Origin: Atrina japonica | Lineage: Eukaryota; Mollusca; Bivalvia; Pterioida; Pinnidae | Assembly: GCA_030159075.1 (NCBI GenBank) | Contig: BROG01000109.1 | Coordinates: forward strand, 852,001-916,000 | DNA length: 64,000 nt | Reading direction: 5' to 3' | Part shown: piece after piece, positions 42,285 to 55,825 of the stretch | How positions within the stretch are numbered: position 1 is the first letter of the stretch | How the letters are laid out: the number at the start of each line of letters is the position of its first letter | Position numbers and translations under genes: made by a program | Notes under the pieces: generated by a model | What the model was told of the DNA's origin: nothing | Databases searched by the model: none | The model's input: only the letters and a program-made list of their open reading frames with translations

Positions 42285-42770
42285 CGATATATATGTCAAT
42301 TAATAATGACAATTTTCATACATATGTCAATGGGATTTATTCCAGCGAACTAGAAATAAAAGATACAAGAGAATCAAACACACGCGCTTCATACTTAGAC
42401 ATTTTACTTACTATAGACAAAGACTATTAACATTAACAACTAAGCTATACAAACGCAACAATTACGGCTTTCGAATAGTAAATTTTCCTTATTTAAGTAG
42501 TGATATCCCACTCACCCGCATATGGAGTTTATATTTCACAAATGATCCGATATGCCAAGGCATGTTCAACATATGAACATTTCATATACAGATGTAAACT
42601 ATATATATAACAGGTTAAAGGTTAACTTCACCTGTAATTCAACACATCGTAGGAGACTCCTCCCTGACACCTGTTTCCACTTCATGATTTTCAATAGATC
42701 AATGTTTGTCTACTGTTCACCACATTTAGTGATTCTGGATTGACTAACTCTAATTTTGGACTTTTTATAT
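42285..42770 (+). mobile_element. Penelope-like element fragment with RT remnant, copy 10
   Basis: AATAATGACAATTTTCATAC and ACATATGTCAATG match the RT coding region at 31092-31140. It continues through CTTCATACTTAGACATTTTA (SYLDIL codons) and CATATGGAGTTTATATTTCA. The reading frame is broken by several indels, and the 3' end is strongly diverged. Confidence 0.8.
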
Positions 42771-43144
42771 TACAATTATGTTTTCGGTTATATTTAATGT
42801 CACATTTCAATTGTACGTGTAAGAATCCGAAATTTCAAGTTGTTTATTTAGAGTATAAGTTTTATATTGTTCTTTTTTCGGGATTGACGGAAGGTCGGTT
42901 GTCTCTTCCCAGGTACATTCAAACAAACAAACGACGACCGTGCCTCTTTAAAATTATGTCAAATATCCCAACATAAATTGTAGCAGTCGTATCCCCAGAT
43001 TAAAGAGAACCCCAAATTTGATACACCCTAGTCTAGAGAATCTAACTTTTCGAGAAAAATTATTCCCTGACTATAATGCAATGAAGAAGACAAGACTGTT
43101 TGAGACCTAAACTTAACTTACTAAACAGTAAATTATTATCATTC

Positions 43145-43255
43145 AAATCCCACCTCTTGGTTTCCAGAGGTCCGTGTTTGTCCATTTTTACCGGATTTGT
43201 ATCTATGTCCTGGACATTCTATTGATTTATACTTTGGTATCTGATTTTTTCTATA
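43145..43255 (+). mobile_element. Penelope-like element 3' end, copy 11
   Basis: CCCACCTCTTGGTTTCCAGA, GGTCCGTGTTTGTCC, CTATGTCCTGGACATTC and ACTTTGGTATCTGATTTTT; no coding part. Confidence 0.8.
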
Positions 43256-44142
43256 TCTTTATCATCCATATTAATGTACTCAAGCAACATGTTTACAGGG
43301 CAAGCCAATGAACCTGTTGTGACTATGGCTGCTACCCATCTTTATGCTGTTTTAGTGCTTGTCATATACAGATTATTGAATATGATATCCCACGATCAAG
43401 ACATAGTGACCGTACGTTTGTCATACAAATTGTAAATTTTATTAATTTTACCTAAATTTAGAACCATTTTGAGATCATTCTGAGTGTGATTGGATGTTTT
43501 TCTTTTGTGGATTACTTTGAAATCATTTCCTTGGCTCCTTGACGGGCACGGTGTACCGGAAAAGAAACACATGGGTCATACTCACATGTTAACTATTAAG
43601 CCATTTTACAACATATACCAGTCTCGGAGAAACAATCTAGGTAGATCTTATCTATACTGGTAACAGTTACAGGAGAGTGACCACCATTTCATTTCATTAA
43701 AAGGAACATACTTGTATAATGTAACATGATAGAAAATATAGATGAACAAATTGAATGCATTAAAACTTGTAAATTGACACGTCAAAATTACAAAATTTTG
43801 CAAGACATATCTATCTTCACTATTCATTGTCTGAGCATAATTCAATGTATAAGATCAACTATAAATCTGTTTAGAAAAGAATTTGATACGCTCGTCTTTA
43901 AAGAAGGTATAATCGAACACATAATGACATTCATCTTTCTTAACTTCTCCTTTTTACACAAATCACTTTAGTTTTCTTACCTACGGTTTATGAGTATCAC
44001 TGGACGAGTTATCTCCCTTTTAGCGCCGATTGATCTTTCCATGTTGATATAGTGGTTACCAATTATCGTTTACCGCACGTTCTTCTGCTGACGGATAATA
44101 CTTGACATTACCCCGACCTCCCATGGATTGCTTGTTGGAGGG
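43256..44142. other. unannotated AT-rich DNA
   Basis: Nothing recognised; a G run lies at about 44141-44150 just before the next SINE. Confidence 0.45.
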
Positions 44143-44395
44143 GGGGGGGGCTGAGTGGTTAGAGCATCACACTTTGACCCATACAGTCTCTATCTTCTGA
44201 TCAGTGGAGCTTCGAGCCACCTCGATCATAACCTGATTTTTGTGAGAAATTTTGCCAGCTGATTTGCGGGAAACCGTTGGTCTCTTCGACATTCCTTGGT
44301 ACATTGTAACTGGGTTCTCTCCTCCACCAATAAAACCTGGACGCCACCATATAATTAAAAAATTATTGATTGTGGTGTAAAACAACATTCAAAAT
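44143..44395 (+). mobile_element. SINE family A, copy 5
   Basis: CTGAGTGGTTAGAGCATCAC for the head, a degraded box B (CTTCGAGCCAC), body ATTTTGCCAGCTGATTTGC, and tail GCCACCATATAATTAAAAAA with GTGGTGTAAAACAACATTC. Confidence 0.87.
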
Positions 44396-46854
44396 TCAAA
44401 ATCAATCAGCCAGTTTGATGCACTTGCTACATTCATTATGTTTTCCGAATATCAGAAAAAAATCTTTAACCTCTTAACCTGTAATCATTTTTAATTTATA
44501 ACAAAATAAAATTAGTAAAGAACATGCTTCAAAATCTTCAGGAACACGTGAATGTTTTACTTCTAAAAATTGTATTTCTTCAGTGAAAGCAGACTGCTTA
44601 TTGTCCGAACATTTACATTCGTAGAATGCTCAGACTTTATTTTTTCACAATTTCTTGGCTCTAAGTTTCAGAATTTTTCATATATATCCCGTTCCATAGC
44701 TCAGTATGTTGCAAATCCAAAGCTTTCGTCAGTACCATTGGCGTTTTTATCGAATCCAGTTCCAGGTGTAACACCAAAACTGGCACTTTTTCATATAGCA
44801 CGCTATAAAGTTGAAGTTTCTATACTTTTATAAATTGATAATTTTTCCACCATTAGCATTAAGGAGTTATATTCACGTTTTAAAATAATACGTACAATAA
44901 AATGTTGCACATTACGTTAACGCTGAAGTATGTCCGTAGAATCAATGTAAAATTATTATTTTAAAAAATCTTGTGTAAATCCGTTTTATGTTTATGTGGG
45001 TATTTTCTTTGCTGTCCCGCCCGGTAACCAATTTACTATAATCGAGGTATGGGTTGGGGTCTTCTCATTAGCACAACTTTCAGAAATTTCAATAAAAAAA
45101 GGGCAAGTGGGAATTATGCATGTTTGTAATACTCGAGCAATTGGTTGTAACAACAAATAATTTACCTGATTCAAGAAACTGGATAATTGTATTTTATTTA
45201 TAAAATGTACCAATTTTATCATTCTTTATCAAAATATCACAAACCATATCAGACATTAGTTAAGAAACTATATAAACTCTAAACGTTCAAATTCTTTAAA
45301 ATACGCAAATTCTCAATTATATAATTTAGAGGATGAAAAGCATAAATACAGAATCAAATCACCTCTCAAAGGAATAAAAAGCATCGATAGTGTTCTGTGT
45401 GACTGGAATCTCACACTACCGAGTAATCACCACGCGAGTCAGTCCAAATGTAACAACTGGGATGCTGCATCTGGATAACTGATTATGTTCATTTCACTAT
45501 TCCTATACCCATCCTTTAATAATTCTAGTCTGGATTGGAGTATCCTTTACTTTCTCTTGTCAACTTTGTGTTTTCTCTAGCATCCTGCTTATATCACCTT
45601 AGCTTCGTTTGTAGGATGTATGTTTTTCATTGGTTTAACGATGTCGTACACATAATGATGTGTTTGTTTCCATATGTCGTTTTCTTTTAAATGTCATTCT
45701 TCTATGAAATTGGTAGTGCGTGGTCCGTCATTCTCAAAATGGTTCCACATGGTGAGCTGTTGCTCTTCAATCCAAGTTTCTGTCACGAAGACTTTGAATT
45801 TGGTAACTAGAAAAAAAATCATTTTAGGCAACTAATCATATGTGATAAAAATTATGGAACTGTATACCTAAAACATTTCGCTCCCCTTTATTTTTCGTCC
45901 TTAGATGAGAGGACGAATTCAAAATAAAAGCCATCCAAGTGATTTTAAGTGATTTAGAGCGACTTCAAGACAGCGTGAATATGTCGTAAAAAGCGAAAAT
46001 AAGCAGCGACGAACATTTTCAGGTATACTGTATGTGCATGTATATTTATTAAGCATCTAACCATACAGTAAATACGTAAAACCTGCCATGTACATATTTA
46101 TTAAGCTTTATTATTCATATGTGTACAAGGTAAATGGGCATGAAATGTTTGTTAAGCAATGTAAAACTCTCATACCTCTGTTTAAACATGACCATTACCT
46201 TCCAATTTATTAAGCCAAACATCCACAACCATGTTGTCAGGCACTAGAGGAAGAACTGCATACTCTTACGTTCCAGCCTGAAACTCTCAGTCAGACCACA
46301 TCTTTGAGTTTTTCTTCAAATACATTGTGTGAAACAAACAAGGTTTCTACTGTAACAGGAAACACTAAATTTATGGACTGGAACTTCACAATCCAGTATA
46401 ATTCTTTCTTGAGCAAATTTTAGTTTGCACAAGTGTTAATAATCTAGTATAAGTTTCCTCAGACAGAGAGAATATTAATAGAAACACCTTTCCAATGGCA
46501 TTCCATTGAATGAATATAACTCGGAGTAAAAGATCCATTGCATGAATTCAGAGTTCTATGATAAAGCAGAACAGGAGAATCAAACAGAAGTATAAGATTT
46601 TCATCTGTTGAGGAAACGAAAATCCTGTTTCCACTGTCATTGATGTCGTCAACAATTAAAAATTTGCGTTGGCTAAACTTTCGAACTTTCTCTGTACAAT
46701 GACAACTTGCATCTTTGTAATGTTGGAATCATTAAGTATAACATTTGTATTGTTAAGAATATCAAATTATAATTTCAACGTAATTATCAAATAAACCTCC
46801 AAACTGTTCTTTAAATATAGATAGTATAGATTTCACATCCTCGTGATTGATAGA
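44396..46854. other. unannotated AT-rich DNA, 2.5 kb
   Basis: No gene, RNA or recognisable repeat. The 87-codon frame at 44570-44833 has no known motif and no supporting splice signals that I can see. Confidence 0.4.
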
Positions 46855-47150
46855 ATCAATCCCTTCCATGAGGGTATTACAAAGGAATCTCAATCCGAGG
46901 GTAAAATTCTTGAATGACAAACTCGAGGTTATCCTTTGTCATACCTTCATGGTAGGGGTTGATTATTTTTCTCCCATGTCTTAAAAATACATGTCTATCT
47001 ACATCTATGCAGATCTATGTCAAATCTATATCTAAATAAATATGTACTGCATTCTAGAGACTACAAATGTTAAACGTCATTTCCGGTATGGCACGTAGCA
47101 ATTTGTCATCCACCCCTCCCCTGTGGATGACAGGCGGATCATTTTGCACT
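46855..47150. mobile_element. foldback element family M5, copy 2 (inverted, arm shortened)
   Basis: Reverse complement of 10705-11075. It shares AGGGGTTGATTATTTTTCTC, TATGTACTGCATTCTAGAGA and CCTGTGGATGACAGGCGGAT with the complement of copy 1. Part of the hairpin arm next to ACAAACTCGAGG is deleted. Confidence 0.78.
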
Positions 47151-47605
47151 AAATTAAGAATACTATTGTTCAAAAACGATTCCGGAACCTTTGGAGGGAA
47201 ATCTGGTCCATGATTATGACTTCTTCCAAAGTTCACCATTTTATTAATAGTTTTAATACTTAAATTAAATATTAATTGTTGTTAATTACCCATTTACTTA
47301 AATTTTCGATAAGATTACGCATTTTCAGATATTCTGCTATTTTTCCAGAACTATTTTTTAAGCAGGCAAACGTTTTGCTACTGAATAATTTTCAAAGGTT
47401 TATAATAATACATTTGTGTTTTTATTTCAAATGATTATATTTTTTGAATTTCTAAACATTTCTTTTTAGAGAGGGTTAGGGTTAAGGTTAGAGTTAGGGT
47501 TTTATTTTATTATTGTACCAACGGAAAATTAACTTTCTTTGTTAAAAAATTCATATAATATTCTATAATATGTTTGTATTATGTTTTATCACACAGTTTA
47601 ATTAG
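47151..47605. other. AT-rich DNA with an interstitial telomere-like tract
   Basis: At 47472-47501 there is a run of TTAGGG-type units (GGGTTAGGGTTAAGGTTAGA GTTAGGG, written with a break). The vertebrate-type TTAGGG repeat is also the molluscan telomere repeat. The run is short and imperfect. Confidence 0.7.
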
Positions 47606-47852
47606 AGCCAGCTTGGCTCAGTCGGGATCGCGAGGTCGTGACTTCGAGTACCGCCGGCGGCAGGTTGATTTCCTATCTGGATGAGACCAGTGAAAACTGG
47701 AGGTCCCGTGTCGCGGTAGGTGTTTCACTGCTCAAAGGTCGTAAGTGCCGAGCATAGGCCAAAATTTGAAGCCCTTCACCGGCATTTGGTGACGTCTCCA
47801 TATGAGTGAAATATTCATGAGTGGGGCGTTAAACAACAGTAAACCAACACAG
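47606..47852 (+). mobile_element. SINE family B, copy 2
   Basis: Head GAGCCAGCTTGGCTCAGTCG, then GCGAGGTCGTGACTTCGAGT for the anticodon/T-arm part, body AAGTGCCGAGCATAGGCCAA and CACCGGCATTTGGTGACGTC, tail TATGAGTGAAATATTCATGA and GTGGGGCGTTAAACAACAG. Confidence 0.9.
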
Positions 47853-48420
47853 TTCAATTATTCACTTTAGTGTAGTAAAAAGGGAAACGACTCTTTTTGA
47901 CTCTTTTTGGTATAAACCATTTAAACATGAGATTAGAATGTTTGTAAAGCATATGCAAATTGCTCGTTCAGCGAAGAAAATACGACTTGTCTTAAAAATT
48001 TGCAAGTTTTTAGTATCTTATATGCTGATTATTTAATTTTATTTTTTGCAGTTTAAAAAGCAAATGATCCACAGTAGATTATCAATTTTAGATCGAACTT
48101 TATCCTTTAGTTTTGTATTGAATTTCAATTATTTATACATATAAATCATGCTTACATTTGATAAAAAAGTATGAAAAAGATTATATTTGAAATTTACATC
48201 CAATTTTACAATTTGGTATATCTGTATTTCACTAAACCTGGCACATTTTAAGAACTTTTTTACGTTTTATTTCTTTCATATTTGGTACTCATTTTGTTGA
48301 AGCGAGACCATATTATTTTTTTTATCATTAATATCGTATCAAAATGAATTTCATGATTGCGCTTCGTCAATAAACATGTTCACTGGTATAACCGGTCTTC
48401 GCCACTTTTGTAGTCAAGGA
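47853..48420. other. unannotated AT-rich DNA
   Basis: A tandem duplication of GACTCTTTTTG lies near 47890. Otherwise nothing recognised. Confidence 0.45.
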
Positions 48421-48597
48421 GGGGCGTCCGTGGCCGACTGGTTATAACATCGCGCCTTGAACCATTAAGTGTCTCACTCTCACTTCTGGTCAGCGCAGTT
48501 TCGAGCCCTGCTGGAACGTAAACTTATTTTTGTGAGAAAGTTTGCCAGTTTACTTGCAAAAGGTCGTTGGTCTCTCCTCCATCACTAAAACTTTTTG
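48421..48597 (+). mobile_element. SINE family A, copy 6 (3'-truncated)
   Basis: GGGCGTCCGTGGCCGACTGG, a box B of TTTCGAGCCCTGC, body TTTGCCAGTTTACTTGCAAA and TCTCTCCTCCATCACTAAAA, then unrelated sequence instead of the family tail. Confidence 0.85.
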
Positions 48598-49619
48598 AGG
48601 TCACGGCATTGTTGTGAACTTTAGCGTGAATGCAATCTTTCGTTGTCCTTCTGATCTGCTAATCTTTTACTACCAATGGGTCGTGTTAAGTTCACTTACT
48701 TTTTATAGATGACTTCTATTTGACATTGCTTTATGCCACGACTAGGATGACCTTTTCATCAAATCAATAAAGATATATTCTCTTTACTTTAATGTGTTTT
48801 GTATCTCTAAAGTCTCATTGAAACAATGATTTGAACTGATCGAAATATTTATTTGTTATTTTCAATCAATCAGTCTTGATAAATACGTGTGTATAAATTT
48901 CACTATTCAAAATTATTATCATTCAATTTGTATCAAAATTACTTTCATGATTGCGCTCTGTTCATAAACATGTTTACTGATATTGCCGTTCTTCGCCTTT
49001 TTTATAGTCAAGGACAAACCTCATTCAAGGGCATATACGCAATAGATATTGTCTCGACATGCACAATAGCGAGTGAGATCATACAGATCTGATAAATACA
49101 AAACACTCTCGACACATAACACTATAAAACACGGGCAAGACACACATTTTATAAAATGGAAATGTAACAGAACAGTAATCGATTTTAAAAAAAAAATGAT
49201 TTATCAGAAAATGTGGAAATAACCTGACTACAATACAAATTTCATATTTCTTTATCTAGCGAGCTTGATCTTTTTACCAAACTCGAGAGGTTTCAATGAA
49301 ACATTTGCTAACAGGAGACGCAGACTACTTCTGGACACATGGTCCTATCCTGTTTTGATTCGCAATTGTTCTTCATGTTCAGACCGTTATAATATCTAGT
49401 TTGTCGTATTCTTATGGAGTTTTTTCATTTTACTAAGATAACTTCGGACCACGCACATGGTAGGCCTATATGAAGATTGAAATATATTATACAAATAAAC
49501 ATTTCAACATAGCTTAGTTAGCATATTATGCCATACACTAGTTATATGAACACAGTGCAAATACATAACACTGTATTAATTGCTATTAATCAAATTACAC
49601 TTTATCTATTTAACAATAA
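48598..49619. other. unannotated AT-rich DNA
   Basis: A diverged duplication of AATTTCATGATTGCGCTTCG...AAACATGTTCACTG (48345-48390) and ACTTTCATGATTGCGCTCTG...AAACATGTTTACTG (48939-48980) is visible. No gene seen. Confidence 0.45.
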
Positions 49620-49975
49620 TTAAAGGGGCATTAGTCGTGCTTTTTGTAAATCCATTTTTCCTTTTGTACTGCTTAGATTGATATACAATATAAGAAAAAA
49701 TAAAAAAAATACACAGGCATAACAATTCTTAAATTCCTATATGTTTGTGAAAACCCAGTTAAGCAGTCATTCACTAGCAATTGATTAATGCAACCTTACT
49801 ATTTGTATATGTATATCACACTGGACCTAACCTTATTTTCACAAAATATATAGGAATATTAGAAATTTTATGCTCGTGTGTATCTCTTATTTTTTATTGT
49901 TTATCAATACAAATAGTTAAAGTAGAAAAATTGAAATATGTTTTTGTTTTGCAAACACAGCTAATGTCCCTTTAA
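49620..49975. mobile_element. foldback MITE family M4, copy 2
   Basis: A 356-bp element with ends TTAAAGGGGCATTAGTCGTG and ACAGCTAATGTCCCTTTAA, plus inner inverted blocks (ACACAGGCATAA...TTCCTATATG and CACAAAATATATAGGAATAT...GTGTGTATCTC). It matches the older copy at 6944-7293. Confidence 0.85.
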
Positions 49976-51049
49976 CAAACAAGTTTATCAACTTATATCA
50001 ATGTCTCTTGATGGCTGATTTTGGCGTGAGAGGATCCTTTACTGTGGGAGGAAACCGGAGAAAAACCCATTTGTCCAAACTTGCGACCATCATACTATCT
50101 CACATACTTACCTGTCCAATCTATAAGAGAACTGTTGCATTGGTAAGAAGCGGGTGTACTAACTACTGCGTTACATAGACACCGATTGAAACCAAACATT
50201 AGTAAAATACTTTATTTTATGCCTAATGAATTTATATATGCTTAATACCTCATAGGAGTCATAATGCTGACATATTCATGCATGTTGGGTTATATAATAT
50301 ATGTTTTATAAATCTACCTTTAAAATTTAAAAATTGGAAACATATACGTAAAATATGACTTATCGCTGATTTCATAAGTATTACATAATTCGCGCTTTCG
50401 AACCACACCCACTTACACTACACTGTATGGTAAAACCCTTATACATGTACTCTTGCTTGATGGAGTCTCGTTAACCTTTTCTTGACCTGGACGAAACTTG
50501 TCATCATCCTACGAGTATCGAGTGAGGAAAAAACGCTTTTCCCGTGAAGCATGTCATGCTTGAAAAGTGAGTAGAATTATCCATATGATAATCAAAAGGT
50601 TATTCTATCCTGCCAAGTTATGCGAATCGGACAGTACCACCTTCCAACATTGGTAGGTAGACGATGGTTCGTTGGTATGTAGTATCAGTTTCAGTTGTCA
50701 TATCCTGTAGCATGCCAGATAACATTATGTATAAAGTGATAATGATGCTACAGAATATATGATACGTTTGATAAAATAATACCTTACAGCTGAAGTGTAC
50801 AATTACACAGGAGAGTGAACATATCAATGTATAAACAAATATATACTAGTGCAGAGATGTTTAGCAAACCAACGTTTACATGTATGTAGATTACAAGTTA
50901 GTGTTACACGTGCGCGTTTACATTGCATTTCTTGTTTAGAATTAGTACGTGTATGTGTACTTGTAAATGTGTTTTCGGGTGAAATTTCGTCAAGGAGCAA
51001 GCAGCCATACTTCATGGAGAATCTTATTTGGTTTTTTGAGTCATGCCTG
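49976..51049. other. unannotated DNA with a low-copy repeat
   Basis: The region near 50500-50615 (TGAAAAGTGAGTAGAATTAT, GATAATCAAAAGGTTATTC) is the inverse of a segment near 22455-22530 and resembles 62080-62125. No gene seen. Confidence 0.45.
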
Positions 51050-51122
51050 TGTATGCTTACTCCTCCATGGCCCCTGACCCCACCTCTTGATTTCCAGAGG
51101 TCCGCTTTTGTCCAATTAATTT
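51050..51122 (+). mobile_element. Penelope-like element 3' segment, copy 12
   Basis: GTATGCTTACTCCTCCATGG, CCCACCTCTTGATTTCCAGA and GGTCCGCTTTTGTCC; it is truncated before the terminal ACTTTGGTATCTG part. Confidence 0.75.
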
Positions 51123-51852
51123 CGCAGAACAAAAACAAATGAAACATCATTAGTAAAGATCCCGAATGTTGCTGACCAGGAGACACATTATTACTTTTTA
51201 CCGTTCACATAGAAATTGGAGTCAAATTTATAATTCCCCCATTAAAATGAATGAATAACTTACTCAAAATCCGAGTATGTACATTGACATTTCTGAGGTT
51301 TCCTACAATTTCAGCGTAGATGCTGCATTATTCTTTAGATATACCAATGGATAATTGAAACTCTAGACTCTAGGTCCATTAGAAGTCAACACATTGGATA
51401 TAAAATCGGGCTCAACCTGAAGAACAATAACCAATCCCAAACGGTGTGGTACAAGGTGTCCCGAAGGAGTTACCGTCCCTCTCAGCATGCCTCACCCATC
51501 GTAAATGTTCCATGGGAACCTCTCGAGTTCAATGAAAAGGTCAAGCTCGGTGAAAATGTCATCAGCTAGTTTTATATCTGATTGGCTGAAGGCACTGTAT
51601 ATAACTGTGCTCCAGAATACTATCTAACATTCTTGAGAGTGTGACTTCATATTGTTTTACAAGATCCCCGTATCGACGATAAAACTTCACTAGTGACGAG
51701 TTCAACAATGTAACTTTGTGTGAGTGTTAAATGTTAAATTTAGAATATTTTCTTTGCATTAGATGGGAAGATAAACGTAGAGGGAGAGTAATAGACTCCT
51801 ATCCAATCTTAGAGCAGTAGAAATATGTATACACCTCATTGGAATTTCACTG
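51123..51852. other. unannotated DNA
   Basis: Nothing recognised. Confidence 0.45.
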
Positions 51853-51986
51853 TGGCAGGGGATACTTACCCCTTCATGACACCTGATCCCACCCAGAACT
51901 CCACATTTGTCCTATATTCATCAGATTTGTATATTGTATCGCGGACATCCTGAAGATTTATACTTTGGTATATGTGATTCTTATAT
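51853..51986 (+). mobile_element. Penelope-like element 3' end, copy 13
   Basis: GGCAGGGGATACTTACCCCT, TGACACCTGATCCCACCC, ATTCATCAGATTTGTATATT and GATTTATACTTTGGTATATG. Confidence 0.78.
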
Positions 51987-52017
51987 CAAATATAAATACA
52001 CGTATAAAATGTCATCT

Positions 52018-52171
<154 letters not shown>

Positions 52172-52204
52172 CAAATACAGAAATAACAAGGGACCTACAA
52201 TTTC

Positions 52205-52290
52205 ACCATGCCCCGGCTTGGGTTCGAACCCTCGACCTACGGCACCCGTCGCCTGACTCTCATGCACGACGTCCTAACCACCATCTACGC
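52205..52290 (-). mobile_element. tRNA-like SINE head between two TA microsatellites
   Basis: The minus strand reads GGTGGTTAGGACGTCGTGCA, TGAGAGTCAGGCGACGGGTG and GAGGGTTCGAACCCAAGCCG. It has a clear box B (GGTTCGAACCC) and a weaker box A. It differs from SINE families A, B and C. The body is absent, so it may be a tRNA pseudogene rather than a SINE. Confidence 0.55.
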
Positions 52291-52293
52291 ATT

Positions 52294-52890
<597 letters not shown>

Positions 52891-53325
52891 TATAGTGAAG
52901 ACGATATATATTCCATATACTGCTTCCATCGGAGGTATATATGCTTAGATGACGTCACAATATAACTGTTATACTACCATATACAAGCACACTAGATAAA
53001 CATGCATTTATACATATACTTGTACACATAATTATATCAATACATCTTTATATTAATTATGTACATACACATATCCACAAATACCATTCCTTATATCAAT
53101 GTAATACATTGGTATTGAAATTATCAAATCTAAATGATAAATCAGTAACTTATTTTTACGCGCACTGATATTCATGCTCAGCGCAGTAATTTGGTCATAG
53201 GTAAAGGCAAGGGTCAGCATAGATCTGTGTGTCTTGGTCGTTTCTGTCGTGAGTCATAAAAATGCTTATTTAAAGTAAGCAGGAATTAGAATTTTTACAG
53301 TGATCTCGATGCGTAATGATTAAAC
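52891..53325. other. unannotated AT-rich DNA
   Basis: Nothing recognised. Confidence 0.45.
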
Positions 53326-53795
53326 GCAATCACCCGCATATGGAGTTTATATTTCACAAATGATCCGATATGCCAGGGCGTGTTCAACATACAAACATTT
53401 CATATGCAGAGGTAAACTACTCGCTGACAAATTATTGACACAGGGATATCTAAACTGCGTTTGATGTCAACGTTACGGTTTACGGTCGGTATAATAGTCT
53501 TGTTTGCGACTATTCTGTTTTACTCTGTGAAATGTTGAGTTACCTGTTCGATGGCGGTTGTTGGGACGTCTGTATCAATTATGACGAGGATTCTTCCTCA
53601 CGTATTTAATTTTGACTTGACTGTGGACTCACAGCGGGTGTAACCGGTCGACAGGGGATGCTTACTCCTCCATGGCACCTGATCCCACCTCTTGATTTCC
53701 AGAGGTCCGTGTGTGTCCATTTTTACTAAATTTGTACCTATATCCTGGACATCCTAGTGATTTATACCTTGGTATCTGAGACTTTTTTTATTATG
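53326..53795 (+). mobile_element. Penelope-like element 3' part with RT remnant, copy 14
   Basis: The longest non-coding-complete 3' copy. It starts in CACCCGCATATGGAGTTTAT (codons for PAYGVYIS), continues through AAATTATTGACACAGGGATA (KLLTQGY), then the CGGGTGTAACCGGTCGACAG segment, CTCCTCCATGGCACCTGATC, CCAGAGGTCCGTG and ACCTTGGTATCTGAGAC. It shows that the 3' segment and the RT belong to one element. Confidence 0.87.
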
Positions 53796-54865
53796 AATGA
53801 TTATAAGATTGGCTCCATTCTTCTTTGTTTACGATGTCGCCCAGCTTCATATACGCTGTAAAATGAAATGGTGCCGAAAATAACTAGCGTGCCTTGAGAC
53901 TTAAACAAATTATTGTTGAAACAGTTTAATCACTTGAAAAAATATTTCTGTTTAGATATAACGCTTTTGGTTTTTTTATCCTTCAGTTTATTCAATATTT
54001 CCGGAAACTCCTTGATCACGGAATTGGTTCTAAATTTTCTCTTTGTATTTACACTTCCACCAATTACGAAATGTGGACACTGGCTCAAGTGACCAAGTAA
54101 TATATACACGGCTATTTGATTTTATTAATAATCAATCATTAACCATGATGACCTCCAATTATCGCCACGCAAAATCTATTTTTAGTATTTGTGAACGTGG
54201 CGTCTAATTATTTCCTTTATACACAAATGATTTCTTTGAGTTTAATACATCAGTAAACCGTGTGACAGGGATTCAAGTATTGAGAGTTTTGAAAAAAAAC
54301 ATCGTTGCAAAACATCTTGCTGGATAATAGCTGCCTACTTGTAAAATGTAAACGTCGCACATGAGTGAGTATGTTTATTGAATTCCTGAAGTAAACCTGT
54401 AATAAACAGAACCATTCGAGATCATATACGTTGAGGTGAGAGAACAATAAATGCTAATCATTGATTTACAAGTGTAGGCCTAACAGTTGGAATTACAAGG
54501 GGGAAAGATGTCTAGGTAAGATTAATTAAATTTTTTTTATTTGTGCTTTCTTCCTGTTAGCCTGTGTATGACAAACTGGAAAATATAATTTGTTGGCAGA
54601 GCTTCTCTCTTGATCAAAAGAGGGGGATATACAATGTAATATAAGAAATTTAAACTTGAGGCTAGTATAGCTAAAAATCAGTGGGGTAATTTCGTTTACA
54701 TTTAAAAACTGGATATAGTTGATTTATCAGAACTTAAAATGCGTAAGCGAGGACCATACATCATCGAATCGTAGTGTAGTGATTATAGCATACACGCTGG
54801 CTGTGATTAATATAATGATGTTTGTTTATTTCTCCTGATTCAGTCATATATAAAGGGGGACAGCG
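53796..54865. other. unannotated AT-rich DNA
   Basis: No gene or repeat recognised over 1.1 kb. Confidence 0.4.
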
Positions 54866-54869
54866 GAGG

Positions 54870-55825
54870 AACGTGCCCCCCACTTTTGAAACTAGGGGCA
54901 CAAGTATGTTTGTACCCCCCTCTTTTTGACGCAATTTCTTTTATCACACAGCCACATTTTTTTAAATAGTTGATATTTTCAAAGCAGTAGTTACAATTCT
55001 TGAATAATTGATGTTCGTGAATCCGTACTTATTATTAGCAACATTTCTGCGCCTCGCTACGCTCGACCAAATCAATTACATTATATATACTCTTCCTTCC
55101 CTGTTGGCCCCATCTTTTCGGTAAAGAAATTTTCGTTTCGTTTTCCTCAGCTTGTATGAATATAAAAATTTATTTGTAAACTTGGCAAATTTTGCATTGT
55201 ATCAAAATGTAAGTTATATCTTACCAATTATTTACACATCAGGCTACATGTATGTAGGCGAAGTTACCGGGATCGCCAGGGGGGTTCCCCTCCGCACACT
55301 TTTTCACATACCAATTTTTTATATACATAATCAACACGTCTGGAATCCAAAAAAGGCTTCACAGAACTTTTAAAAATCAAAAATTTTCTTGACTCCCTCA
55401 TAATACTCATGCATTTGTGTTTGCTGATACTCAATGTATTTTTGATAAATGATACGCATGCCAATTTAATGCAATATTTGGCCGTGATAAAAACGAGTCG
55501 CAATGTGATAATTAACTCTGTGGGCTTTAATGATTGAACATTTCTAGGAAGCATACCCTGGACCACGGGGAAATGGCGATTTTGTGTCTGGAAGCTAGAG
55601 GATACCTCACCGAGCATTCGAATTAATCTATCAACGACATTTTTAACGATAAAGAGGTCACAATTCAATGTCCGGAGGATACCAAGCCAAAATTCTGTCC
55701 CGATTTTAGTATATTTTTTTTTTACTGATCCAACCATCTTTTGGGAAGGATAATCAAAGTGGTTTATTAGCGGATTGCTATGCATATTTTCGCGTCTGGA
55801 TGCAGAAAAAAAGGGATTCCACATC
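54870..55825. repeat. probable dispersed repeat, partly shared with 19796-19945
   Basis: The right part (55672-55820) matches 19796-19945 inside the TIR element: CCCGATTTTAGTATA, CAACCATCTTTTGGGAAGG, TTTATTAGCGGATT and TTTCGCGTCTGGATGCAG. The left part (GGGGGACAGCGGAGGAACGT, GCCCCCCACTTTTG) looks repeat-like but has no second copy here. A 186-codon minus-strand frame across it (55264-55824) has no recognisable domain and overlaps the repeat, so I do not call it a gene. Confidence 0.5.

Noticed and set aside
55264..55824. 186-codon minus-strand frame as a gene
   Set aside because: No recognisable domain, and it overlaps a block repeated at 19796-19945.
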